Source: Plantactinospora endophytica
GTDB taxonomy: Bacteria > Actinomycetota > Actinomycetes > Mycobacteriales > Micromonosporaceae
Length of the DNA: 64,000 nucleotides
Assembly: GCF_016862915.1 (NCBI RefSeq)
Contig: NZ_BONW01000001.1
Span: 582,430 to 646,429 of the forward strand
Reading direction: 5' to 3'
In this document: positions 52,906-60,340 of the stretch, in pieces
Position numbering within the stretch: the first letter of the stretch is position 1
How the letters are laid out: every line of letters begins with the position of its first letter
Notes under the pieces: model-generated
The model's database searches: none
What the model was told of the DNA's origin: nothing
What the model saw: the letters and a program-made list of their open reading frames with translations, nothing else
Translations under genes and position numbers: made by a program

Positions 52906-53708
52906 TGCGTACCCGGATTCGACCGGCCGTCGTCGCGGCGGCCCTCGCGGTTCCGGCCGTCCTGCTCGGAGTGCTGACCCCGGCTGCCGTGCTCGCCGCA
53001 CCCACCCCATCGCCCGGGGCGACTCCGCTGGACCGGGCCGGCACGTCGTTTCTGACCGCCGCGCCGGTCACCGCCGGCCAGCCGGTACGTCTCGACGCCT
53101 CTACCGGCGACTACCTCTACTGGTCGTTTCCGGGCGCGGCCGGTGACGTGACGGAGATCGTGGCGACCCTCCGCTTTCCCGTCGGTGCGAAGCGGACCGG
53201 TGCGTCGACGTGGAGCATCGAGGTGTTCGACGGGCTTCGGCGCCGGCAGGCGTGCACGGCCGGCGCGCAGACGCCGACGGCGGCCAGGGATGCCACCGAG
53301 GTACGCCTCGGCTGCGGGTTGCGCCGGGTACGGTCCTGGGCCGAGCCGTGGTCCGGGGACCCGCTCCCCGGGACTTACTACGCCAAGTTGTCGGTTGTCG
53401 AGCTGCCCGAGGCGGACCTCGGTCTGCCGGTCGAGGTCGACCTGCTGATCGGCACCACGGACGGTGGATCCGACGCCGACGACGGTGAGCTGCGGGCACC
53501 CCTGGCCCCGCCGGCCCGGCCCGGCGCGGTGCTGACCGCGTCAGGGCAGTCCGGCGCGTCGCCCAGCCCGGCGGCGGCAGGCGACGACGGAGGCGTCTTC
53601 GACTGGGTGCCCGCGTTCTCCACGCGCTGGCTCTGGACCACCGTCGGCGGGGTGCTGGCGGCGGTGGCCGGAGTATTCGGCTTCTCGTTGACCTGGCGCC
53701 GCCGTTGA
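52905..53708 (+). CDS. membrane-anchored partner of VWA protein
   Basis: 267 residues. Sec signal peptide (AAALAVPAVLLGVLTPAAVLA), a beta-rich extracytoplasmic domain starting AGTSFLTAAPVTAGQPVRLD with two cysteines (RRQACTAG, RLGCGLRR), a Pro/Ala/Ser linker and one C-terminal membrane helix (WLWTTVGGVLAAVAGVFGF). The domain layout (GQ.vr-type strands) resembles the second domain of the VWA protein, so the two probably interact or share an ancestor. Not otherwise recognised. Followed by a hairpin terminator. Confidence 0.8.
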   Translation: MRTRIRPAVVAAALAVPAVLLGVLTPAAVLAAPTPSPGATPLDRAGTSFLTAAPVTAGQPVRLDASTGDYLYWSFPGAAGDVTEIVATLRFPVGAKRTGASTWSIEVFDGLRRRQACTAGAQTPTAARDATEVRLGCGLRRVRSWAEPWSGDPLPGTYYAKLSVVELPEADLGLPVEVDLLIGTTDGGSDADDGELRAPLAPPARPGAVLTASGQSGASPSPAAAGDDGGVFDWVPAFSTRWLWTTVGGVLAAVAGVFGFSLTWRRR

Positions 53709-53747
53709 TCTGGTGCCGGCGTTGATTGGCGCCACCGCTGGTCCTTG

Positions 53748-53791
53748 CCGCACCGGGGCTCTTTCTACTTCGGGAAGGGGCCCCGGTGCGG
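53748..53791 (+). terminator. hairpin terminator after the VWA pair
   Basis: An 11-bp stem (53748-53758/53781-53791, arm CCGCACCGGGG) with a 22-nt loop lies 39 nt after the stop. Confidence 0.55.
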
Positions 53792-53850
53792 CCGAGGCCG
53801 TTGTCGTCCTCGGGGCGGGGCAGTTGGCCCGGCCGGGCGACGATCGCAAT

Positions 53851-54090
53851 CTTGAGTAGCGCAAGGACTCCCGGATGATCCGGCTGGCCCGGGAGGAGCC
53901 GATCCACGTTCCGCCGCGCTGGATGATCGTCCTGGAGCATGCCGGCGAGAAGACGCTCGCCCGCAAGCTCCGCGAGGACGGTCGGCCTACCGTCGACGAG
54001 CTGAGGACGTAATCCGACTACCTGTCCGTCGCGGTCGACCACCTCCGGGGTGAAGGGGTCTTCCACCGCGACATCAAGCGCGCGCCCCCC
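53851..54090 (+). pseudogene. decayed PglW-like Ser/Thr kinase fragment
   Basis: Frame-1 translation reads KDSRMIRLAREEPIHVPPRW, then MIVLEHAGEKTLARKLREDG, RPTVDELRT, a TAA stop (54010-54012), SDYLSVAVDHLRGEGVFHRD and IK. This matches the kinase N-lobe to catalytic-loop (HRD) segment of PglW/BREX-associated kinases. In-frame stops at 53857 (TAG) and 54010, loss of the frame in a C-run after HRDIK and absence of both ends mark it as a fossil. The rest of the 570-bp gap 53709-54278 holds the terminator and nothing recognisable. Confidence 0.65.
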
Positions 54091-54278
54091 CGTGAACCTC
54101 GGCCTGGTGGTGGAAGCCGGCGATGGGCGGGTGGACCCGTCGTGGTGAGGAGTTGCGGAACGTTACGGCTGCCAGAGCCGCTGACTCCATGGGCGATGGT
54201 CCACCCGCTCCTTGCCGGGCCGCGTCACGTTAAACATCTAGCGTGCCCAAGCCGGCCGGACGACCGTCGCCAGCCAGG

Positions 54279-55154
54279 TCAGTTGACAGGCTGAGTCGGG
54301 CTCGCCGGCAGGTAGCTGCTCGGCGTCAGGTCACAGTAGACGTCGACCTCGGTGCGAGTCAGATCCGCCTTCGGCGGGTTGCTGTCAAAGGTCAGCGCCC
54401 GTGCGGTGAAGTCGCCCGCCACGCAAAGCTCGGTGTTCCGGATACCGTCGAACGCTCCGCCGACCACCGCCCCGACGCCGTCGCGGAACACCATGGCCAT
54501 GCCCCGGCCACCGAGTTCCCGGCAAGCGTCGGAGTTCGCCGCGAGATGCACGGTGACCCTACCGTCCTCTGCCACTGGTGGCTTCTCAGGGTTGAGCCGA
54601 GCGGTGATCGCCGGGAACGTCCCGGTATCCGCTGCCGGAATCCACTGCGTTTGAATTAGATGCAGACTAGCTCGGACAACGGTGGTCCAGATTCCGGTCC
54701 GGGTAAAGTTGGCTGCGTCCACAGACGCGTAGGTGCCGATCATCGCTCGCTCGCCGGGCCGGATGATCGGGATCTCAAAGAAATAGTTGAACCGTCTGGC
54801 CTCCTCCAATGCGTAGTCGCCGTCCACATCGAAGGCCCCGAAGATCACTCGGGTCCGGTACGCCACCTGGGAACTGTTATTCTCGACGACGGCGCCGATG
54901 CTGACCTGACTCTGGTCCGCGATTTGCGTGAAGCCGCTCTCGACTACCGTCACGGCGCCGCCCGACGGCGCCGTGATCGTCGTCCGATTGTCGCCGTTCG
55001 GCACCGCTGAGGTCACCCCGTTGGAAATCACCGGGTACGGGCAGACTGCGGTCGTTGGCTCGTCGCCCGGCCGTATTACCCACCACGCGCCCGCCATGAC
55101 CAGCAATAGCACGGCTAGGAGCGCGGTGGCGAGCAGGATGGTCCGGCGGCTCAT
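54279..55154 (-). CDS. single-pass membrane protein, last gene of ESX-like cluster
   Basis: 291 residues from ATG 55154 (ATGA overlap with the upstream gene). One N-terminal membrane helix (ILLATALLAVLLLVMAGAWW) anchors an extracytoplasmic beta-rich domain: IADQSQVSIGAVVENNSSQV and YFFEIPIIRPGERAMIGTYA suggest an Ig-like or DUF-type fold, with four cysteines. Not recognised. As the end of a four-gene operon with WXG100-like proteins, it could be a secretion accessory or immunity-type protein; this is inference. Local GC is lower than in the backbone. Confidence 0.75.
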   Translation of the reverse strand: MSRRTILLATALLAVLLLVMAGAWWVIRPGDEPTTAVCPYPVISNGVTSAVPNGDNRTTITAPSGGAVTVVESGFTQIADQSQVSIGAVVENNSSQVAYRTRVIFGAFDVDGDYALEEARRFNYFFEIPIIRPGERAMIGTYASVDAANFTRTGIWTTVVRASLHLIQTQWIPAADTGTFPAITARLNPEKPPVAEDGRVTVHLAANSDACRELGGRGMAMVFRDGVGAVVGGAFDGIRNTELCVAGDFTARALTFDSNPPKADLTRTEVDVYCDLTPSSYLPASPTQPVN

Positions 55155-55645
55155 TGGTACACCCGCACCTTCAGTTGGTTGATCTGCTGAAGTTGATCGT
55201 CTATCAGGCGGCTCGCGGCGATCTGCAACCCGGCGAGGAAGGAGCGCTCGTTGAGGGCATCGAGCGTCCCGGCGGCGAGTTGGACTCGCCACTCCTGCAT
55301 TCCGCGTACCGATACCGAGATCCGGTCGTCGTCCGACTGGCCGGCTGCGATCATCTGGGCGCGCTCTTCGTGGAACGTTTCGTCTTCGTAAGACAAGATC
55401 GACTCGTCGGAGTAGACGTTGAGCTCTTCCATGCTCGTCCGGAGGGCGCGTTCCCGGGCTGTCCACAGCAGCCTAGCTAGGCTTTCGAGTTGCCGTTCGA
55501 GTTGGCGCTCGTTTGCCTGGTCGTAGTAGCCGGACGAGAAGTAGATTTCGACGCCGCTGTGTCCGCGTACCTCGCCGTGCACCCCACCGCCCGGCGCCGA
55601 GGCATGTACGTGAATGGCGTTGATCCGGTCGGCCATAGCGCCCAT
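55151..55645 (-). CDS. small protein of ESX-like cluster (possible chaperone)
   Basis: 164 residues. The N-terminal part (AIHVHASAPGGGVHGEVRGH, then SGVEIYFSSGYYDQANERQL) is followed by helices rich in Glu/Arg/Gln (ERQLESLARLLWTARERALR), recalling YbaB- or EspG-like architectures found beside WXG100 genes, without a firm match. ATG 55645 is taken; 55636 is an alternative. No signal or membrane segment. It probably acts in the cytoplasm on the product of the preceding 316-residue gene, 16 bp upstream. Confidence 0.7.
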   Translation of the reverse strand: MGAMADRINAIHVHASAPGGGVHGEVRGHSGVEIYFSSGYYDQANERQLERQLESLARLLWTARERALRTSMEELNVYSDESILSYEDETFHEERAQMIAAGQSDDDRISVSVRGMQEWRVQLAAGTLDALNERSFLAGLQIAASRLIDDQLQQINQLKVRVYQ

Positions 55646-55661
55646 TGCTCTGTCCGTTCCC

Positions 55662-56612
55662 TTAGCTCGAAAATCCCAGCATGTCCTGGTCGGTGACGTT
55701 CTCTGGGGTTGCCTTCGCGAGTAGCGGCCGCTTCGGTACGAACGAGTCGCGTTCGTCCAGCACCACCGAGTTGGCGCCGGTGAACACGGTCGCGATCTTG
55801 CCCTCTTGCTCGATGATCCGTGCGATCAGCTCCTTCAACCCGCGATCGACCTCGCGGATGACGCCGTCCGCCGTCGACGCTCCAAAGCGCCGGTTTTCTG
55901 GCGGGTCGTCCTTGACGAAGAGCGAGGCACCCCCGGCTACTTTGTCGGTGACGGCAAGACCGACCGCAATGCCGGCGCCGGCGGCGGCGAGCGGCGCGGC
56001 GGCGACGCCCGCCACTGCGGCGACCACCGTGAACGCCACCGTCCAACTGTTCTTGCTGCATCGACGCGGCATGTCCTCCAGTACCGCGATAGCCTGGTTG
56101 ACCACATCCGCGACATTCTTGCGAGCCTCCGCCCAGATGTTCTTCTCCTGCTCAATGAGCTTCAAGCAGGTCACCACGACGTTGAACTGGCCGGCCTGCT
56201 GAGGAGGAAGCTTGTCGAGATACTGCGACTTGAACTCCCGCGCAGCCGCACCACTCCAGCTCGCCAGGTTGTCTCCGACGGTCGTGACGGCGGAGAACTT
56301 GTTGTTGTTCGGCGCGTGGAGCCCAAGGGCCGGATCCGGCGAGTTCTGTGTTGTCATCAGTACCAAGGCGCTGTTTCGTAGATCATCGATTATGCCGTCG
56401 AAACTCTCCGGTCTCGGCATATCAAGGAACGGATAGAACATGGCCGGTACGCCGGCAAACCCGGCCTCGATAGTGATGACGTCCTGCTTCTGCTGGCCGG
56501 ACTGGGCTTCCGGCAGGGGAGGGATCGCCGCCTGTTCGCAGGCAGTCTTGATGGCCGCTCTACGCAACGCCTCCGCCCCAGCGGCAAGGTTCTCGTACGT
56601 GTAGCCGGCCAT
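55662..56612 (-). CDS. ESX-substrate-like protein with glycine/alanine hydrophobic core
   Basis: 316 residues, mostly helical. The N-terminal half reads like PE/PPE- or LXG-type secreted helical proteins (AGYTYENLAAGAEALRRAAI, later NLASWSGAAAREFKSQYLDK with a W-x-G motif). A long Ala/Gly-rich hydrophobic stretch (about 193-227) could insert in membranes. The C-terminal part is helical and polar (REVDRGLKELIARIIEQEGK). TGATG overlap with the upstream small gene shows coupling. It is likely a type VII-secreted effector or pore-like protein; there is no recognised enzyme domain. Confidence 0.75.
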   Translation of the reverse strand: MAGYTYENLAAGAEALRRAAIKTACEQAAIPPLPEAQSGQQKQDVITIEAGFAGVPAMFYPFLDMPRPESFDGIIDDLRNSALVLMTTQNSPDPALGLHAPNNNKFSAVTTVGDNLASWSGAAAREFKSQYLDKLPPQQAGQFNVVVTCLKLIEQEKNIWAEARKNVADVVNQAIAVLEDMPRRCSKNSWTVAFTVVAAVAGVAAAPLAAAGAGIAVGLAVTDKVAGGASLFVKDDPPENRRFGASTADGVIREVDRGLKELIARIIEQEGKIATVFTGANSVVLDERDSFVPKRPLLAKATPENVTDQDMLGFSS

Positions 56613-56974
56613 CAGAAGCGTCCCTGCCCGGCATCGCGCTTCATCGCGCTGAACTGATCCATGGCTGCCTGGTCCGAGGCATCGTAGTTGTCTGCGGCCA
56701 TCTTGAGGGCCTGCCCAGCCAGCTCCAGATTGCTCTCACTGTCTCGGAACACCGCCGACATCGTCATCCGCAACTCGGCGAAGGCGCGCTGCGCCGGGCC
56801 GTAGCCGCCACCGCCGATCTCGGCCGGACGGGAGAAGTAGCCGTCACCCGACTCTGTCTGGCCGAAGCACTTTCCGGCCTCGGCGAACTGATCGGCAACC
56901 GCCGGCAGCATCCTGTCGCCGGCGACCCACAGCTCGTAGAGGTCGACTCCCAAGTCACTGCCGGATTTAGGCAC
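56612..56974 (-). CDS. small helical WXG100/EspC-like protein
   Basis: 120 residues. GTG 56974 is preferred because GAGGAGG sits 6 nt upstream; the longer GTG at 56998 would place that ribosome site inside the coding sequence. The protein is helical (VAGDRMLPAVADQFAEAGKC, later NLELAGQALKMAADNYDASD), like ESX-secreted EspC/WXG100 family members that form helical hairpins. It is the first gene of the four-gene minus-strand cluster and is coupled to the 316-residue protein. Confidence 0.75.
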   Translation of the reverse strand: MPKSGSDLGVDLYELWVAGDRMLPAVADQFAEAGKCFGQTESGDGYFSRPAEIGGGGYGPAQRAFAELRMTMSAVFRDSESNLELAGQALKMAADNYDASDQAAMDQFSAMKRDAGQGRF

Positions 56975-57375
56975 GATGATCCTCCTCTGCTGGGACACCT
57001 GGAGAGGAGGGCGCGTCGAGCCCTCTACCCGGCCCGGTGTCGCCGAGGAGCCCTGGGTGACCGCCGCGGTACTCCGGCCGACCGCCCGGCTCGGTTGTCT
57101 CCATGATCCCGTTACCCCCGATTACAGGTGAAATTGCCTCGGAGGTTATAGCACGAAGCGCAACCGCCTCGTCACCCTAGAGTCGGGAACCTGTGGATAA
57201 CCTCGTTGCTCGTAGCCCCGACCCTCCGATCAGGATCCGTCCTGCTGGGTGGTGTCCCAGGTGAGTTCCCCGCCGCCCGCGTGGGCATCATCGTCGTACC
57301 AGTCGCCAGGCTGACCGATCCGGCACGGTACGTCGGCCGCCCGTCGTTGTCGGTGCCCCTGGCTAAGCTCACCGC
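56975..57375. other. intergenic promoter region of ESX-like cluster and nat
   Basis: A 400-bp gap between divergent genes with no gene seen. A lower-GC stretch at about 57108-57160 includes TATAAC on the minus strand (57145-57150), a possible -10 for the ESX-like cluster. The nat -10 box lies at its right end. Confidence 0.4.
57364..57369 (+). promoter_or_regulatory. -10 box, leaderless nat promoter
   Basis: TAAGCT ends 6 nt before GTG 57376 and no ribosome site is present. Confidence 0.45.
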
Positions 57376-58284
57376 GTGATCAGCATGTCCTCGACCGCAG
57401 CGGATCCGTGGCGGCCGTCGGCGCTCGCCGACGAGGTCGTCACCGCGTATCTGCGCCGGCTGGGTCTCGACCCGATGGCCGAGCGGGCGGAGCGGCCGTC
57501 GGTGGCGCAGCTACACCGCCTGCATGCCGCGCACGTCGAGCGGGTGCCGTACGAGACCGTCTGGATTGCCCTGGGCGAGCGGCGTGAGTTGGATCCGGTC
57601 GCGGCAGCGGGCTACCTGGTGGCTGGGCGTGGCGGCTACTGCTATCAGCTCAACGGCGCCTTCTCCGCGCTGCTGACCACCCTCGGCTATCCGGTGACCT
57701 GGCATCGGGCCGGCGTGCAGGGCCAGCCCGGTGACTCGGTCGGGGACAGCGGCAACCATCTCGCGCTGACCACCGTCCTCGACGGTCAGGGCTGGTGGCT
57801 CGACACCGGCCTGGGTGACGGCCCGCTCGACCCGGTGCCGCTGGTCGCCGGGGCGTTCGGTCCGGACGACCGGTTCCGGTTGCGGCCGTCGGACTCGGTG
57901 CCGGGTGGCTGGCGGTTCGACCACGAGCCCGGCGGCTCGTTCGCCGGGATGGATTTCTCCACCGCCGCGACCGGGCCGACCAGCGACCTGCGGGACAAGC
58001 ACGTCGAGCTTTCCACCTCGCCGACGTCCGGGATGGTGCGGGTGGTGACGGCGCAGCGCCGAACCCCGACCGGCGTCCAGGGCATCCGCGGCCTGGTGCT
58101 TTCCGAGCGGCCGGTGGCCGGCTCCGCGACGGTCCGGCAGCTCTCCGGGTACGCCGAATGGCGGGCCGTGCTGCGGGAGGTGTTCCACCTGCCGCTGGAC
58201 GACGTACCGGAGGAGCGGTTGCGGCAGGTGTGGCAGCGGATCGAGGCGGACCATGCCGCGTGGGAACGTGACCGCCGATCCTGA
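57376..58284 (+). CDS. nat: arylamine N-acetyltransferase
   Basis: 302 residues. Transfers acetyl from acetyl-CoA to arylamines or hydrazines through a Cys-His-Asp triad: Cys89 in GRGGYCYQLNGAF, His128 in SGNHLALTT and Asp143 in WWLDTGLGDGP. The N-terminal RVPYETVWI segment and overall length fit the family. In actinomycetes NAT-like enzymes also form amides in secondary metabolism, but no such cluster is nearby. Start GTG 57376 with leaderless spacing; ATG 57385 is an alternative. Confidence 0.94.
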   Translation: MISMSSTAADPWRPSALADEVVTAYLRRLGLDPMAERAERPSVAQLHRLHAAHVERVPYETVWIALGERRELDPVAAAGYLVAGRGGYCYQLNGAFSALLTTLGYPVTWHRAGVQGQPGDSVGDSGNHLALTTVLDGQGWWLDTGLGDGPLDPVPLVAGAFGPDDRFRLRPSDSVPGGWRFDHEPGGSFAGMDFSTAATGPTSDLRDKHVELSTSPTSGMVRVVTAQRRTPTGVQGIRGLVLSERPVAGSATVRQLSGYAEWRAVLREVFHLPLDDVPEERLRQVWQRIEADHAAWERDRRS

Positions 58285-58487
58285 GCGGACGACCGCTGCC
58301 CGGCCAGCGGCCAGCGGCTCCTGACCCTGCCCGCCGCCGCCCGGCACGCCCGGCGGTGCGGTGCCGACGCGACCGAGCACGCCACTGACACCGACCGCCC
58401 GGCCCGCTCGTCCCGGCTCTCCGGTCGGCTCCGAGGTGGACCTCTGCCGTTACCATCGACAGTGGAACCCGCCTCGGGTTCCGTACG

Positions 58488-58560
58488 GCCCTCGTAGCTC
58501 AGGGGATAGAGCGGCGGCCCTCGGAGCCGCAGACGGGTGTTCGAGTCACTCCCGAGGGCA
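58488..58560 (+). tRNA. anomalous tRNA-Arg-like gene (anticodon TCG), possible pseudo-tRNA
   Basis: Acceptor GCCCTCG/CGAGGGC, D-stem GCTC/GAGC, anticodon stem GCGGC/GCCGC with loop CCTCGGA (TCG at 58521-58523) and T-arm GGGTG/CACTC all form. However, the universally conserved U33 is C, and an extra C (58552) lies between T-stem and acceptor. A tRNA-Arg(UCG) is also unexpected in high-GC actinobacteria. It may be a mutated tRNA-Arg(CCG) copy. Confidence 0.65.
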
Positions 58561-58610
58561 CGGCAGGTCGGTCGACGACAGCTATTGTCCTGTTCGCAGG
58601 CGGTGTATCG

Positions 58611-60299
58611 GTGACGGTGAAGCGACGGGCGGCGGTCTACTGGGTCGCCGGCTTCGTCGTCGTCGCGGGTCTGGCCGTCGCAGCCACATTCTTCGGGTTG
58701 CAGAGCCTGGAGGTGGCCAGTTGGCTGGCCGGCGTCGCGAGCCTCGGAGCTGCGATTTCCACGCTGGTCCTGGCGAGAGACGGAATCGCCACCGCGTCCC
58801 CGGCAGCCATCGGCACGTCCACCGTGCCCGCGCCGGATCCGGTCGAGGCGCCGGGGCCGGTCGAGCCGCCGATTCGGGTCGCGGCGCCGGTCCCGGTGCG
58901 GTCTTCCGATGCTGGTCCGGACGACGCGGTCGAGCCTCCGCCGGTCGCCCACGTCCGCATCGCCGCCAGGGCATGGATGTCCTACCTCGAACGGCGGGGC
59001 GTGTCCGAGGGATTGCTGCGCGGCAGGCCGGCCGGGGAGGTTTTTCCGGCTCTGGCACCGCTCGACGAGTTCCTCGCGCGCTCGCTGCCGGAGATCGATG
59101 TCCAGGTCCGCACCGCGTACCGGCCGCGCGACGTACCCGTGGACAGCGTCGACCGGTTCTGGACCATCATGCTGATCGACTCGATCCTGCACGACGGTGG
59201 CCTGGGCCTGCAGCGCTGGTTGCTGCGGGAGACCGACATCATCCTGCGTCAGGAACCGGCCGCCGTACCGCGTCTCACCGCGATGTGGCAGTGGTTGTTC
59301 GACAACCACCTGAGGTCCACCGCCGGCCAACCCGAGCCCGGACTGACCCGCACCCTGATCAGCGAGGCGATCAACCACTGCGGTGATGATCACAAGCGGC
59401 TCTATCCGAACGTCAACTTCCTCATGGAGGTCACCCGCGACGACCCGGTGACGCTGCGGCTCATCCGCGATGCTCTCCAGCAGCACGATGGTCTGCTCAG
59501 GGAACGCGGCACCAACCCGGCGACGTTGAAGCGGGTGCGGATCCTGCTGGGCCGGCTCGGCGCGGTCGCCAATCCCGGGCTGTTCGATCCCGACCTGGTC
59601 AGCTTCGCCGCCAGCGCCGTCTGCCCCTACCCGTTCCAGGCGATGCGATTCCCACTGACGTTCGGCGAGGTCGACGCCATCCTGCGCCGACCAGGTGGCG
59701 CCAGCCCTGCCACGCCCTACGTCCTTGCCCCGGAACAGGCCGACGGGTACGCGTTCGCCGGGATGTGGCGGGAACTGAGCAACCTTCTCGGCTCGCTGCC
59801 CCGTCCGCCGGAACGTGACGACTGGCGTTGGGACGTGCCCACGGTCGCCGAGTGGATCACACTTGCCGGCTGCGTTTCCCAGCCGTACCCCTGGGGCCTC
59901 GACCCGCCGACGCCGTTGCACGCCAACCTCAGGTTCACCCCGGACAGTCGGCTCAGCCCGGTCGGTACGTATGTCGCCGGTCGGTCACCGGACGGCGTCT
60001 ACGACTGCTGCGGGGGAGTACACGAACTCGTCCGTGAGCTGCCGCACGAGCAGTTCGAGGACGACCGGCGTTTCGAGGGCGCCTTCCGACTCGCCGGCGG
60101 CTCCTATCTGAGCCCGCCGCACGGGGTCACCGGGCAACGGTTCCGCCACCTCTCGCCGCGCGACCGGGGCGACCGACCGAGCTGCGTCGGCATCAGACTC
60201 GTCGCCTACCGGGAGCGGGACGAAGCGACCCGCTGGGATGCGCTGCGCGCCTATCGCGTCGGCCGGCAGAAGGTGCCCGTGCCGGGTAAGTCGCCGTGA
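58611..60299 (+). CDS. membrane protein with FGE-sulfatase-like C-terminal domain
   Basis: 562 residues. Two N-terminal membrane helices (about 9-28 and 36-54), a Pro/Val-rich linker and a roughly 300-residue helical middle region (LTAMWQWLFDNHL, LIRDALQQHDGLLRERGTNP) precede a formylglycine-generating-enzyme-like domain (about 415-545: VPTVAEWITLAGCV, GVYDCCGGVHELV, FEGAFRLAGGSYL, SCVGIRLVAYRE). The two copper-binding cysteines expected after the GGSYL strand are absent, so sulfatase activation is unlikely; a binding role of this C-lectin-like fold is more plausible. It begins 50 bp after the anomalous tRNA. Unknown function. Confidence 0.75.
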   Translation: MTVKRRAAVYWVAGFVVVAGLAVAATFFGLQSLEVASWLAGVASLGAAISTLVLARDGIATASPAAIGTSTVPAPDPVEAPGPVEPPIRVAAPVPVRSSDAGPDDAVEPPPVAHVRIAARAWMSYLERRGVSEGLLRGRPAGEVFPALAPLDEFLARSLPEIDVQVRTAYRPRDVPVDSVDRFWTIMLIDSILHDGGLGLQRWLLRETDIILRQEPAAVPRLTAMWQWLFDNHLRSTAGQPEPGLTRTLISEAINHCGDDHKRLYPNVNFLMEVTRDDPVTLRLIRDALQQHDGLLRERGTNPATLKRVRILLGRLGAVANPGLFDPDLVSFAASAVCPYPFQAMRFPLTFGEVDAILRRPGGASPATPYVLAPEQADGYAFAGMWRELSNLLGSLPRPPERDDWRWDVPTVAEWITLAGCVSQPYPWGLDPPTPLHANLRFTPDSRLSPVGTYVAGRSPDGVYDCCGGVHELVRELPHEQFEDDRRFEGAFRLAGGSYLSPPHGVTGQRFRHLSPRDRGDRPSCVGIRLVAYRERDEATRWDALRAYRVGRQKVPVPGKSP

Positions 60300-60340
60300 C
60301 CGCAGGCCGGCTGACGGCGCGCAGCAGGTCCTGCTCACCG

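Noticed and set aside
54094..54148. Short frame after the kinase fossil (VNLGLVVEAGDGRVDPSW)
   Set aside because: Too short and without a recognisable relative to call a second gene remnant.
58488..60299. tRNA plus downstream FGE-like gene considered as an integrated mobile element
   Set aside because: No integrase, no second attachment-site copy seen, and flanking genes look chromosomal; kept only as an anomaly.
58611..60299. FGE-like C-lectin domain considered as a diversity-generating retroelement target
   Set aside because: No reverse transcriptase or template repeat in the window.
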